A stretch of 64,000 nucleotides of DNA from Axinella damicornis (taxonomy: Eukaryota > Porifera > Demospongiae > Axinellida > Axinellidae): contig OZ007505.1 in assembly GCA_963931865.1 (NCBI GenBank), positions 22,296,074 through 22,360,073 of the forward strand, in the 5' to 3' direction. Positions 1-10,700 of the stretch are shown here, piece after piece. The position numbers were made by a program, and so were the translations under genes. The notes under the pieces are model-generated. The model was given only the letters and a program-made list of their open reading frames with translations, had not been told where the DNA came from and made no database searches. How positions within the stretch are numbered: the stretch's first letter is position 1; each line of letters opens with the position of its first letter.

Positions 1-924
1 AGTGTTATGTTGGCGATGACTCCACTACTCAGATCTGGTGAGCATGGATACACATTGGCAGCTGCCACCCAGAAGAGGCAGGGTTTGATTCGTTTGTACG
101 AGTCCGTGGATGCTATGAGGTACGTCACCTCCTGCTTACAAGCTGTGTAGTATGACTCAGTCTGGTGTGTACTTCTGCTCCGCAGCAAGGACCTCCTGGC
201 CCTGGGAGACAGTGAAGCATCGCAAAGATCTGCCAAACTTGGCCGAGGAATCAGGGCTTATTCCAGCACTTACCTTCAGGACAACCTTCTGACTCTTCCC
301 GCCCTCCCCACTCACGTGAAACTTAGGCAGATCCGAGAGGCCAAGGACAGGGAAGCACAAGAGAGAATAAAGGAACTTGAGAGGCACAGAGAACTTCTGA
401 GGCAGCAGGAGGCTGCACATGGAGCAGGAGTGGATGGTACACAGAAGGAGAAAGGGTTTGAAACGAGCATGGCTGGAACTGTTGAGGTGGCAGAGGGAGG
501 AGAGGGAAGAGGAGAAGGAGTAGGAGGGGGGCCACCTGAGAAACGGAAACTGCAGGATCGGTTCTTAGAGTTCTCCAACAAAGTTGTTAGCAATGTCAGA
601 GATGTTGGTTTCGGTAATGTCAGGGTCGGCAACATTGGCTTCAAAAAGGACAGCAGTGGAGGGAGCATCGCAATGGTTGCCTCTCGATCGAAGCGCCAGA
701 ACTCGGATTCTGGTTGGATGGGAGACTCCTTTGCAGTGGGTAGCGTGGACAGTGCCGATGACCCATTCATGTTACAACGACAGCAACTCCTGCGCTTCAT
801 TCAGCAGGCCCGGCAAGCCAACCGTATGGACGAGGTGCAAGCACTAGAGGCCTCCTTGCAGGACATTGAGAGTGCCATGACAGAGGAGCAACAGCAACTT
901 AGCTATGGCTTCTCACCAGACTAG
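1..924 (+). CDS. RBSN: Rabenosyn-5 (ZFYVE20-like), 3' end
   Basis: Partial gene entering from the left edge. Two coding exons are visible, 1-119 and 186-924, joined by a GT-AG intron with phase 2 on both sides. Rabenosyn-5 is an endosomal Rab5/Rab4 effector that links early-endosome fusion and recycling to EHD proteins. The visible part matches the family C-terminal half: a helical segment (SKDLLALGDSEASQR onward), a charged coiled coil (KLRQIREAKDREAQERIKEL), a low-complexity linker, and a final helical hairpin that begins DDPFMLQRQQLLRFIQQARQ and continues NRMDEVQALEASLQDIES. That hairpin corresponds to the C-terminal Rab5-binding module, including the conserved DEV core. The FYVE finger would lie upstream, outside the window. 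No NPF motif is visible in this part. The stop at 922-924 is followed by AATAAA about 100 bp on. Confidence 0.8.
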
Positions 925-1019
925 GATTAAGCAGTGTCTTCCCCGTTACATCGCTCATCTCTCTCTTCGCTTTGTTCTTCGTCAGATTCCATGTGTGTTT
1001 CATGTAGCAGTGTATATGT

Positions 1020-1025
1020 AATAAA
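1020..1025 (+). promoter_or_regulatory. polyadenylation signal AATAAA for the Rabenosyn-5 gene
   Basis: Canonical AATAAA 96 bp after the stop codon, in an AT-rich stretch. The next gene downstream lies on the opposite strand, so this signal fits only the plus-strand gene. Confidence 0.6.
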
Positions 1026-1387
1026 CACAAGAGTTTGGGCTTCACCACAGAACCAACTGGCCAAAACCTAGTCTCTATCATACTATTTTGAATCCCTTTA
1101 TATCGCTCAGAATGTATAGAAGCCTGCTATCTCCTCCAGCTATCATCGAATTGCCCATTTGCTGAGGCTTTCCCACTGACCGTCTCGTCTCCACTATTAT
1201 ACACATACGTGACCTTTGAACCGTGCGTGGTGCGTGCAACTGGAAACTGTTATGCAAATTCTAAGGTAGAGGACTCAATGAAAATCTAAGATGAAATCAA
1301 GTGTGCTAGAACCCAAGAACCAAGTGACCATGTTTGCAAACTACAAACCACCTTGACTCTTAAGCTGTGACATACATTATTGTGTTT

Positions 1388-1513
1388 GGTCAGTAACCAA
1401 TAGTACATGACTGAGCTAAGAATCCAGCTGGTCAGTAACCAATAGTACATGACTGAGCTAAGAATCCAGCTGGTCAGTAACCAATAGTACATGACTGAGC
1501 TAAGAATCCAGCT
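1388..1513. repeat. 42-bp tandem repeat, 3 copies
   Basis: Three head-to-tail copies of a 42-bp unit (GTCAGTAACCAATAGTACAT...). The duplicate block at about 51,565 holds a single copy of the same unit, so the expansion happened after the block duplicated, or it contracted there. The rest of 1,026-1,585 shows no gene. Confidence 0.9.
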
Positions 1514-1585
1514 ATACACTGTTATATAAACTAAGAACTAAAGTCTCTGTTTCTGTTCCAGCAGTCAATTGTGTAAAATGTTCAA

Positions 1586-3985
1586 TTAGGCACCACCACA
1601 TTGAATGGCTACAGCGTGACTGGCAGAGTCTGTTACACAGACCGTAGCACTTGCAGCACAGTTGGACAGGAACGCTTCACTGCCACTACATGTGTAGCTG
1701 AACCCACGGTACGCATTGATGGCCGTCGAGAAACCAAACCTGCACGGATGAGATACAGTAATGTCACCAGTACGGGCATGCAACCATCCCCACAATGAGA
1801 TACAGTAACACAGTAATGTCACCAGTACGAGCCTGCAACCATCCCCACAATGAGATACAGTAACACAGTAATGTCACCAGTACGAGCCTGCAACCATCCC
1901 CACAATGAGAGCAGCACCAATGACAACCGTGCAAGGTCATAACAGTTAGCTACTGTTTCAGCCCATTTATTGGCCTAGCTCTGATCACTATTTCGAGTAG
2001 TTCATGTATGGTAACAAGGCTTATATTCGCAGTCATAGTAATACCTATACGCTTCAATATAAGTAGGTCTACTATGGAGGCTCATTCCAACTTATTAATT
2101 GCACGAGTTAGCCTCGTGGATATTGCATGAGTATACTTACGTTGTAGCAGTAGCTCTTGTTGCTCCAACTGGATTGCAGCCAAGCTCTCGGCAGATCACC
2201 TGAGCCTCATTATTACCAACATCAAGGTCACAGGCTACACCAAACCTCTCTGTAGTGGTTGGACGGTAGATCAGGAGGCCCTTGCAGCCAACTTGGCCTC
2301 CCACAAGATCCAAGAGCACCAGCTCTGTAAATAAAAATTCAAAGTTGACATGTCTGTAGTTGACACACCGGATCATGTGATCTTAGAGTATAGTTGAACA
2401 TACCGGATCTTGTGATCTAGACTATAGTTGACACACCGGATCATGTGACCTAGGCTATAGTTGAACATACCGGATCATGTGATCTGTTGATGCACTCATA
2501 CAGACTTACCGGGAGCAGCACCGCCACACTCAACTGCAAGAGCGTGGTCAGCATTGTCAGCCTGACAGGTGGCACCACTTTGAGAGCAGGTAGAAAGGGC
2601 ATTCTCGTTCCCATTGCATGTGAAACCAAACGCACGATAAGAATTCACAGCAGCTGAGAAACCATAGCTACGTGAGTCAGGAAAGACAAGAACTGATAAG
2701 TACAGATCATGCAGCTATTTAAATATACTGTTCAATACTTGGTAGGGTTAACACGTCTTGCTCCGGTGGGGCTGCAGCCCAGCTCTCTGCAGATGACCTG
2801 TGCCTCACTGTTGCCTGCATCTAAGTCACATGCCTGTCCAAAAGAGTCCGAGGCAGAAGGGCGGAATTCTACACGTCCATGGCACCTGCTGGAACCATCA
2901 ACAAGCCTCAGGTCTGAATAAATAGAAAATATCACATAGCTATCTTTGCACAACCTTCTTTCAAATTTGACATGTACAACGAAAGATGGCTGCTAAAATG
3001 GATGGATAGGGAGAAATGGCATGCAGTCTAAGAGCTTCTAACCTAGCTACCATTCCTGGACAGGCATCCAGGGTTTGGGGGTGGTTATAATGCATTCAAA
3101 TGCGTCATGAGATTACTCACTGGGTCCAACTTGACCACCACACTCAACAGCAATAGCATAGCTGGGATTGTCCGTAGTGCAGGAGGCACCTTGTGCAGCA
3201 CATGCCGACAAACCAGCCTCAGTCCCAGTGCATGTAAACCCAAATGCTGCATACGAGTTTATGGCAGCTGAAAAGCCATAGCTACATGGAGGAGAGGAGA
3301 CAATTGTAATAATTTGCAGAGACACAATGCATGCAACTTTGGCACGTCACCACGTGCATGCAGTAGTGCAGCAACCATATCTCGCACTGACAGACACAAG
3401 GCATGTGGTCCATCCATTTGGTCATAAAGGGAGCACTGTAGCTAGGTGTATTTTTGCAGAAATAATTCTTTGCAACTTCTATCAAATGCACTCAGTGCAA
3501 ATAATATTAAAAGAGGGTCAAAATAAGCGATTAGTGCACAAGAACTTAGTAGCTGCACGTCCAGCACATGCACAGTATGAGTGTGAAGATCCTTCACAAG
3601 TATATTGCATGGCTATGGTACTGTAATGTGCATGCTGAATGTCATAGCTACAAACGTACGTAATAGGATCCACTCGTTTAGCTCCGGTAGCCTGGCAGCC
3701 CAGCTGTCTGCAGATGACTTGAGCTTCGTTGTTAGCAGCATCAAGGTCACAGGCTTGCCCAAACGCACTGGAAGTAGAGGGCATAATCTCCAGTCGTCCC
3801 TGACAGCTGTTTAAACCATCCACAAGCCTCAAACCTGCAGGTCCAAAATTAATAGTTGTCTATCACAACATAGCAACTTTTAGCAGCAATGGATATTTCA
3901 ACATACTTGGGGCTGTTTGAGCTGATGCAAGAAGCACAAGGCTGCATGATAGGACAGCAGCGCCAGCAACACTGTACCGAAACAT
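1586..3985 (-). CDS. Secreted protein with three SRCR domains (copy 1)
   Basis: Seven exons (3907-3985, 3660-3834, 3121-3281, 2739-2913, 2510-2667, 2141-2324, 1586-1739) join in phase to encode about 361 residues. Exon 1 encodes a hydrophobic signal peptide (MFRYSVAGAAVLSCSLVLLA). Each of three scavenger-receptor cysteine-rich domains is split over two exons: a first half ending in the signature ACDLDAxNxEAQVICRxLGC, and a second half of the type YGFSAAINSYAAFGFTCTG ending in VECGG. There is no transmembrane segment after the third domain, so a secreted product is expected. SRCR domains bind ligands at the cell surface or extracellularly, often microbial surfaces or other glycoproteins; the ligand here is unknown. 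The second SRCR unit's donor is weaker than in copy 2 because of an 11-bp deletion. Confidence 0.88.
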
Positions 3986-4065
3986 GTTGATTGATCTTCT
4001 CTTCAAGACTAATGAAGTGGCTCTCTCCTGAAGCTTGAACTATGGAGTGAGAGCCAACTTCGCTG

Positions 4066-4073
4066 CTTTTATA
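4066..4073 (-). promoter_or_regulatory. TATA box of SRCR gene copy 1
   Basis: On the minus strand this reads TATAAAAG, 81 bp upstream of the ATG at 3985. It is conserved in copy 2 at 54,246-54,253. The position fits a core promoter with a short 5' UTR. Confidence 0.6.
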
Positions 4074-5573
4074 GCTAGCTGATTCATTTGGGACTTGCAT
4101 GATTTCAATCTAGGTAAGAGGCTAGCTAGCCTCACAGTCTAGCCTACACTGCAATGTACACCGCCCACAACAGGATGTACCATCCACTTATCATCCAGAA
4201 CAGGATGTACCATCCACCCTTCAATTTGCCATCCAAGCAAGTCCTTTGTAGGAAATTGTACCCAAATATCCACTGAATGGATTAACTGATAGGGCATTTC
4301 TGAGCTCAAGTGTCTAGCCTGAAAGTTGAGCTCAGAGTCTAGCCTGAGGTACACCGCCAATTACTATCAAGCTGTCTCCCAACAGGATGTGGAGTAAGCA
4401 CAGGTGGCTGGCTACCAAGACCTGCAGGGAGGTTGAATCAACGTGTTTACTGCAGGACATAGCTACGTTAATGTTCCTCTCAGTCCAAACAAAGCTTAAT
4501 TTGTGGTTTCCCTAAGTCATGACTATAGCCCCACCTGTCACAGATGAATACAGTCCCAACAAAACGACTGTAATTGGTGTGTTTGTCATACAGTGGAAAC
4601 TGTCCATAGCAGTTACCATGGGACCCCAACACTTTTTTGGCCACTTTAGACAGGTGGCAGGTAGTACAACTGGGACCAGCAGTATGACCATAATGGACAG
4701 GTGGCTGCCTTTAACAGTGACCACTATACTAGACAGGTTCCACTGGGCGTTCCTAAACCAGCTTCATCAACTACAACTAAAATAAACAGTGAATTTCACT
4801 TGTTTCTTTTAGTTAAATAAACTAAAACCCTTTTAATTAGGCCTTTTCCATTTTAGTGCTTCTGAAGGAGCACAACTATGAAAGTATTATTAGAAACCCC
4901 ACTATCTCCTCCAAATATCCAATGGTCCTTGCCTCTTCACTCAGCTCAGCAAGATGTAAGAATTGGAGATCTACTAGTGTGTATAATCAGTTTCAGCCAG
5001 CTACCTGGAAAAATTTCATATCGTCTGTAGACGTTATAGTGTGATGTGTGTTAAACTTACATCAAAGTAATGTCGACATCGCTTGTTACAGTAACTCCGG
5101 AATAGAAATGCGGAAGATGTTGGGTCAACCTTTGATGGAGCCAGTGTGAAGTGGTCAAGATCCATGATGTTACAGGCATGCATCATCAGTATGCTGCTGA
5201 TGGAAGGGAGAAGCCTATGACTAACAGTTTTCTGGGAAAAGCAAACAGCTCGAGCTACCTACATGTGCAATGCAAAGCGAAAACTGACTCGGGCCTCACC
5301 CTCCTTTCAAAGCTCATGTCTATCTCACAGAATTCATGGAAAGCCCGGCCACTGTCTCTTCCAATAACGTGTCGAATTGTCCTTGCCTCTTCACTGAGCG
5401 GCAGGGAGTTAGCTAGACGCAGTATCCGCACTGCCCGTGGCATGGCAATGAAGTTTGAAATAATTTTGGCGGGAAGTCGAGGCCAGGTGCACGCGCATGC
5501 GCAACAGGATACATCCGGTTTGGGCTTAAATAAGGAATTTGCATCAAGTTTTGGCGGGAAGTCGGGATGGCAC
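4074..5573. other. Upstream non-coding part of the duplicated block
   Basis: About 1.5 kb with no convincing gene. Several reading frames of 60-143 codons occur, but none shows a family resemblance and the longest ones differ by frame-disrupting indels between the two copies. A short direct repeat (CAGGATGTACCATCCAC) occurs twice near 4,173-4,218. Near 5,460-5,560 the motif TTTGGCGGGAAGTCG occurs twice around a GCGCATGCGC palindrome, which could be regulatory. Confidence 0.6.
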
Positions 5574-5868
5574 ACTCGCTAAGCACTTGCTTTGCAGCCT
5601 GGGGGTTGAGTGTTCGTCTCCCCAATAACCGAGTACGAGTCTGGGCCACTCCGTACACACCGGTTCCTGACTTCCCCGCCTAGCAGCTTGAGTACGCCGG
5701 TTCCCATCTGACCACCGAAGCTAAAGAAAGGTGTTCTGGTTGAAAGCAGGTTAGCCTCCTGTGATTCCAGTCACCGGCGCCTATCCAGCGCTCCTGAGGC
5801 TTACACTTCGGTGTCCGACCTGTCACGGAGGGGTGGGTTGTTGCTAGGTTGTTTTTTCTTTTTTTTTC
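5574..5868 (+). mobile_element. SINE-like element with tRNA-like head and 5S-like body, copy 1
   Basis: The first ~60 bp (GCACACTCGCTAAGCACTTG... then GGGGGTTGAGTGTTCG...CCC) resemble a degenerate tRNA D-arm, anticodon arm and T-arm. The following section contains CATCTGACCACCGAAGCTAA, close to the conserved 5S rRNA stretch around GAAGCTAA. The unit ends in a T-rich tail at about 5,840-5,890, which coincides with the edge of the segmental duplication. The second copy lies at 55,748-56,036. Assignment to a SINE family is a hypothesis. Confidence 0.4.
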
Positions 5869-6675
5869 TTCGTCTTTTTCCCCCTTTTTCCCTTTTCTTC
5901 CAGCTGGGTTGTGTATACTAACAATTATTGTATATTAAATATTATCTTCTTTTGTGCAGTAGTCTTATTCTGTTACATGATTGTGCATTTTACTGTTGTA
6001 GAGTTGTAGTAAGAAGGAAAAAGTTGTTTCTCTTTATAGTTATGACTATTTATACTTCTCTAATTTTTTCCTATGAACAAGTGCAAGCTTAATTCCCTGA
6101 ACTTTTGCTGTAGCTCTTTGTTTTGAGTACATTTCTTTTAATACTGAACTAATTATTGTTCACTGTCCACTTTATCTTGTAGTCATATACTTGTCAGTAA
6201 TATTATGCTTCCATTCAACTACTGGCAAGTTGTTTCTCTTTATGACTATCTGGATGTATGGCATGCAGTCGGCACTTGTCTTCTTGCAAGATTCTTTCCG
6301 CTTGGCTTTCGACTGCATGGTGCTGAAATTTCTGGCACAGCAAGGCCATAACTTAGCCCCAGGATGTAATATGTTAGCATAGATGTGAGTAGACACACGT
6401 GACCTTTATCTATGAATGGGCACGTTAGCCTCATTCCCAGGCCCTGTCCAGCCGGCCTCCCATTGTTTGCTGTTCTGCACTGCAAATGATGAAAGGCTGG
6501 GCGGAGGCCTGGGAACGAGGCTAGACCGTATGCACAGAGAGCTGAAAGACTACTGGTGCAGGCAACAGCACATACAATCATAACTGGTGATGAAGATCAT
6601 ACAGTAAAAGAGAATACTTGTACATGCAGAAGACAGACTTGCACATACATGAGTGAATGGTGAACACAAGGTGCA
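5869..6675. other. AT-rich non-coding stretch
   Basis: T-rich at the left, then AT-rich with no supported gene. It holds one inverted-repeat element (6,427-6,525). Confidence 0.6.
6427..6525. mobile_element. Short inverted-repeat element of the TAGCCTCGTTCCCAGGC family
   Basis: The left end TAGCCTCATTCCCAGGCC pairs with the right end GGCCTGGGAACGAGGCTA over about 100 bp. Related copies are at 7,148-7,200, 16,043-16,096, 28,742-28,780, 36,246-36,872, 43,895-44,252 and about 50,668-50,708. Confidence 0.7.
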
Positions 6676-7644
6676 CTAGGTGACCATGCTGGTGGTCAGG
6701 TCGGTAATTTTCTTCCGAATGTCTCTCTGTGTGAGTCCTGTGGTCTGTATGGACTGGCAGCTGCCATCCTCTGCACGAGTGGCGGAGAATGAAACAACCG
6801 TATGAGTGGCACTGCTTTAGCAAAACCAACTCACACATCCACTGGTATTGAAGATATCAGCTTATGTCAAACATATCAATCTGTACCCAATCACAGCACA
6901 GAATTTAGTCGTGTGACAGCCACTAACATGTAATGACCGGCCCTTTCCGTTGCTTGGACAGAAAGGCTCTGGTCTGAAGCCTATACCTGGTTTTGTCCTG
7001 AAGGAATTTATTTAGCCCAGTAACGTAACTTCATGAATCTATTTATTCACGCAGCACACTCTCTGCGGGCTTTGGTTTTAAACCACAGGAGGTAATGCAG
7101 TAGCGATTGCCTATTCTGCAATCTGATTGCATACAGTTTGAACTCGTGGAAGTTGCCAGGCCGTTTATCCTACAGTGTACACGGCCTGGGAACGAGGCTA
7201 CCACTTATTGGAAGGTTCTCCTAGTGGAGGAGTGGCCACTGATGTTTATGTTTGTGTCTTATTCCCGTATCCACTCTGAGGACGGTCTGGGAATGAGACA
7301 TGGGAGGGTATGATGAGACGCCTCACCTAACTTGAACCTGATGGTTGAGGCTGTCACTCTGTGGCGTTGCACCGTGAACTTTACATCTGAATTATGGTAC
7401 TTCAACTGCGGCACATTCTCATAGATGAATAACCTGTAGAAGATGAAGATTGGTTTATAGGCCTTCTGGACATACAGACACATACCTACTTTGTTCCTGT
7501 GTATTTGTTTCCGTTCACGCCTTGTAAGGTCAGATATACCGCCACCTCCTTCACCGGCTTGGGCAGGATGAATTTCCATGCTCTTAAATGATCCAGAGTG
7601 CGAGCGTAGCCAAACGCATAGCGGAAAGTGCTGAGAGACTTCAT
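6676..7644 (-). CDS. Small mitochondrial ribosomal-type protein, L51/S25/CI-B8 fold
   Basis: Three exons (7490-7644, 7327-7433, 6676-6770) encode 118 residues. The protein starts MKSLSTFRYAFGYARTLDHL. The middle exon (LFIYENVPQLKYHNSDVKFT) matches the segment of MRPS25 that reads as an aromatic-rich strand, then P-Q/L-x-Y-x-N, then a V-rich strand. The last exon (EDGSCQSIQTTGLTQRDIRK) matches the DSGEQ...VET...IMEHI end. This is the thioredoxin-like fold shared by MRPS25, MRPL43, fungal mL61 and NDUFA2. A closer MRPS25 orthologue lies at 26,306-27,077, so this gene is a divergent paralogue or a different member, perhaps mL61-like. It would act in the mitochondrial ribosome. The N-terminus is basic and aromatic, which suits import. 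It shares a short bidirectional promoter with SETD6. Confidence 0.7.
7148..7200. mobile_element. Short inverted-repeat element in an intron
   Basis: GCCAGGCCG...CGGCCTGGGAACGAGGCTA inside the second intron of the small ribosomal gene. The same element with the same left flank (GTTTGAACT-GGAAG-TGCCAGGCC) is at 50,652-50,708 in a TTLL12 intron, so the repeat extends leftward beyond the hairpin. Confidence 0.6.
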
Positions 7645-7724
7645 GCTGCACTTTGTGGGCGTGGCTGCTATACCACATGACTTTCATGTGACTTAGTCCA
7701 CGTGGGTACGAAGGAACATGTACT
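7645..7724. promoter_or_regulatory. Bidirectional promoter, 80 bp
   Basis: Only 80 bp separate the start codons of the minus-strand ribosomal gene (7644) and plus-strand SETD6 (7725). The interval holds a GGGCGTGG GC-type box and a CACGTG E-box at 7,699-7,704, and no TATA box. A shared promoter is inferred from the spacing. Confidence 0.55.
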
Positions 7725-10700
7725 ATGGCGAGTGTTTTGGCTAAAGTGAGAGGCTCTGTCCTGAGGAGGAAGAGAAAGAGGAGGTATGCTACCACAGAGG
7801 AGGGTCAGGGGAGGAAGAGGAGGAGGAAGGGAAGTGCGAGTGTTGTAGAGGACGGTCCGGAGGAAGGGAGGGTTGCTGCGTTTGTGGAGTGGTGCCAGAG
7901 CGTGGGCATCCGCCTGCATCCTAAGGTGGGCAGGAGTGTGTGTGCGTTTATGTAGCTGTTGAATGTGGACTGTGAGGTAAAGAGAGGGGGTTTCCGGACT
8001 CTGCTTTGAATGGTATCACTTTAATAAGCTAGTGGGCTACCCTAATGCACAGTCACAACTGCGACTGTGCATCTTGACTCCATATCCTAAAGATCAGTTG
8101 CACATTCTTTTGTGTATTGTCAGGTGTGCAGGATGTGTGTGTAGTCAATGATGAATGGCTGAAACAGTGCACTAAATGGTCAAAGCCCCAAGAATCAGCA
8201 TAGTCAATGGTCAATCTGCTTAAGAGAGTTGAAGTTTTGACCTGCAGTCACAGTTGTGACTGGTGTGTACTGGAGTGGCTGCCCCCTTCAATGGATGGTG
8301 TCTGAAAACTCCCTTAGACCCCATACCTGGTGTAAAGCAAGTTTCGGCTGCCTAGCCTCGTAGCCAAGCCTAACAGCTCTAGCCCCAGCGTTAGCATTGT
8401 GTGTGACACACATTGGGGTAAGTAGGCCTGTGTATGGGGCTAGCCCCTCCCAATTAAACACATTATCAGATTCTTCCCTCTTGTTCCGTGTGTACAGCTG
8501 TACATTGGTCGTCAGGGTTCTTGTGCGGCAGTTGGAGTGGTGGCGCTGGAGGACATTGCAGAAGGGGAGTGCCTTGCTCTGATTCCCCGAGCTGCACTCC
8601 TAAACTGCACCAACAGCTGTGTGTACCCAGTGGTGGGGAGAGACCAACAGCTGCAGGCACAGCTGCTGGGGGTGAACAGCTGGGTGCCACTCCTCATCTC
8701 TCTCCTGGCGGAGTACTCACAGAAGGTACTGTTGTGTCTCTCTCACACTGTCTCCTTGTTTGTCCATTGCTCCCTTTGAACTCCGACCTGACTTCGTAGT
8801 AGAGCCGAGTATCTGTCAGGCGTGCATAAGGTGGCACATGAACTCCCGATTACGGTAGATGTTTATGGTGCTCCTTCTGTTGTCTGTATCTGTAAATTCT
8901 CTGAGGTAACATATAACTTGGTGTCTTTCACCTCTCTCTCCCCCCCCCCTCCCTTCCTCCAGTCCTCCAGTCACTGGTATCCCTACCTTTCCCTGGTGCC
9001 CAACAATGAGCATGCTGGTCCCCCGATGCTCTGGAACAACTCAGAGAGGGACCGGCTGTTGCAGGGAACTGGGGTGGAGGAGAGGGTAAGGAGGGACATT
9101 CACAGGATTGAGGAAGACTTTGAGACGGTTGTGTTACCCTTCATGCAGAGACACCCTCAGGTGTTCAGGTGAGGGATAGCAATAAATGTAAGCACTGACA
9201 TGATCACATCTAAAGTTAATTACAATCACCTTTGATCGTCGCAGTGGCATTTGGTTCAATCTTAGTTGATCAGGAGGATAGGGTTCCTTGTCTCCCTTCC
9301 CACTGTCCATGCAGGAAGACACTTCATAGCCAGCAACTTTTCCAGAAGCTGGTCTCCTTCGTGATGTCCTACAGCTTCACGGATGCTGAGGAGGAGGACG
9401 TCTTCCAGCAGACAATGATGGTCCCGTTTGTAGACCTCCTCAACCATCACTCTCACCACCACGCTGAGCTCAACTTCCACGAGGATTGTCTTGAACTGGT
9501 GGCCGTGAGGAGTATTGGCAAGGTTAGCTGAGCATGAGTGTCTTGAGCTGGTGCCGATCAGGAGGACCTGTGTTAAGGTTGCTACTGCATCTCTGAATGA
9601 AAAAGCACTAAAGTGCAAACCTCGCCCTCATGTAGCGAAGCATACCCATAAGATCTACTAGTGGAATGCAGGACATTGGAGGGCGAGCCTGAGTGAAGGG
9701 CACGTGCAGGACATGCATGGAGCAGTTGCATTCATATGACAGTCATCAGACTCAATTATGTGACTGGGCAATGAGCCACAGAAATTATGACACTAAACAT
9801 ACACTCGTGCACATCACAGCAACTGTGAGTCAGGTTGGCGTTAGCTGAAGCATTCTAGCAGGTACTAGTACGTCACCGGCCATGGCGGTAGACCCACGAG
9901 TAGCCTCGTTCCCAGATGAAAGTCTGGCCCGCGAGACTAACCCACGAGCTGTCTCCATCTTTGTTGTCGCCACCGAGGAGGCAGAAGTTCATGGTGCTCT
10001 AGCCAATGAGACAGGTAGGTTCGTTCATGTTCACGAGTAGTCTTCGCAATTCGTTGCGCATAATATTACTGCACTGCACGTGCAAGTATCACGTGTCATC
10101 CGGTGCGCGTTCGGGGTCTGGTATCGGGATCCCGGGAACCAGACTATAGCCCGCTAGCTCGTCAGTTTGTCACTTTGTGCCGCTTGGTTTGTGGTAGCGC
10201 TGGTGTCATTAGACGCTACACTTCACGTACCAGTAGTCTAATAACAGCGTTAGTGACCCGCTGATGTCGATTTTGTGGCACAAGCACCAAGTAAGTTTTC
10301 GAGGTGAGCTAAAAACTGTCATAACTCTCAAACTGAACATTTTTTATCCATATTGCTATGTTTATTTTGTTCCTTACGTCGAGCGCTTTCTTTTGATACC
10401 TTGGTCTCGCTCATCAAGTACCCGCAGCACCTGCTAGAACAGTAACAGACAGACACACACACTGACACACACGATGATTACTAGAACCTCGCCCCCGCAT
10501 GGACGAGGTTAATTATCGGGTTTCAGTGCTCACTGTCAATAGGCTGCCAGATGTTCTGACAAGCTAATGTGGTTCCTTTATCCATTTTAAGCGCCCCGGT
10601 GATCTGTAGTTTCGAGCTATTGATTTCTCAAGGATGGCACTGTGCTCCCTTCTCCCTCTCACTTCTCTAGGGTGAAGAGGTGATGAACACGTACGGCCCT

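Larger units (their letters stand above)
1340..5868. repeat. Segmental duplication, copy 1 (about 4.5 kb)
   Basis: Direct-orientation near-identical partner of about 51,519-56,036. It carries a complete SRCR gene, its promoter, about 1.5 kb of upstream non-coding DNA and a SINE-like 3' end that finishes in a T-rich tract. Differences by eye are scattered substitutions and small indels: the tripled 42-mer here, a roughly 45-bp segment present only in copy 2 near 52,060, and short indels near 2,740 and 5,230. Flanking genes on both sides differ between copies. Confidence 0.95.

Noticed and set aside
5151..5582. 143-codon frame in the duplicated block
   Set aside because: No family resemblance; the block copies differ here by an indel and the frame overlaps a possible regulatory region.
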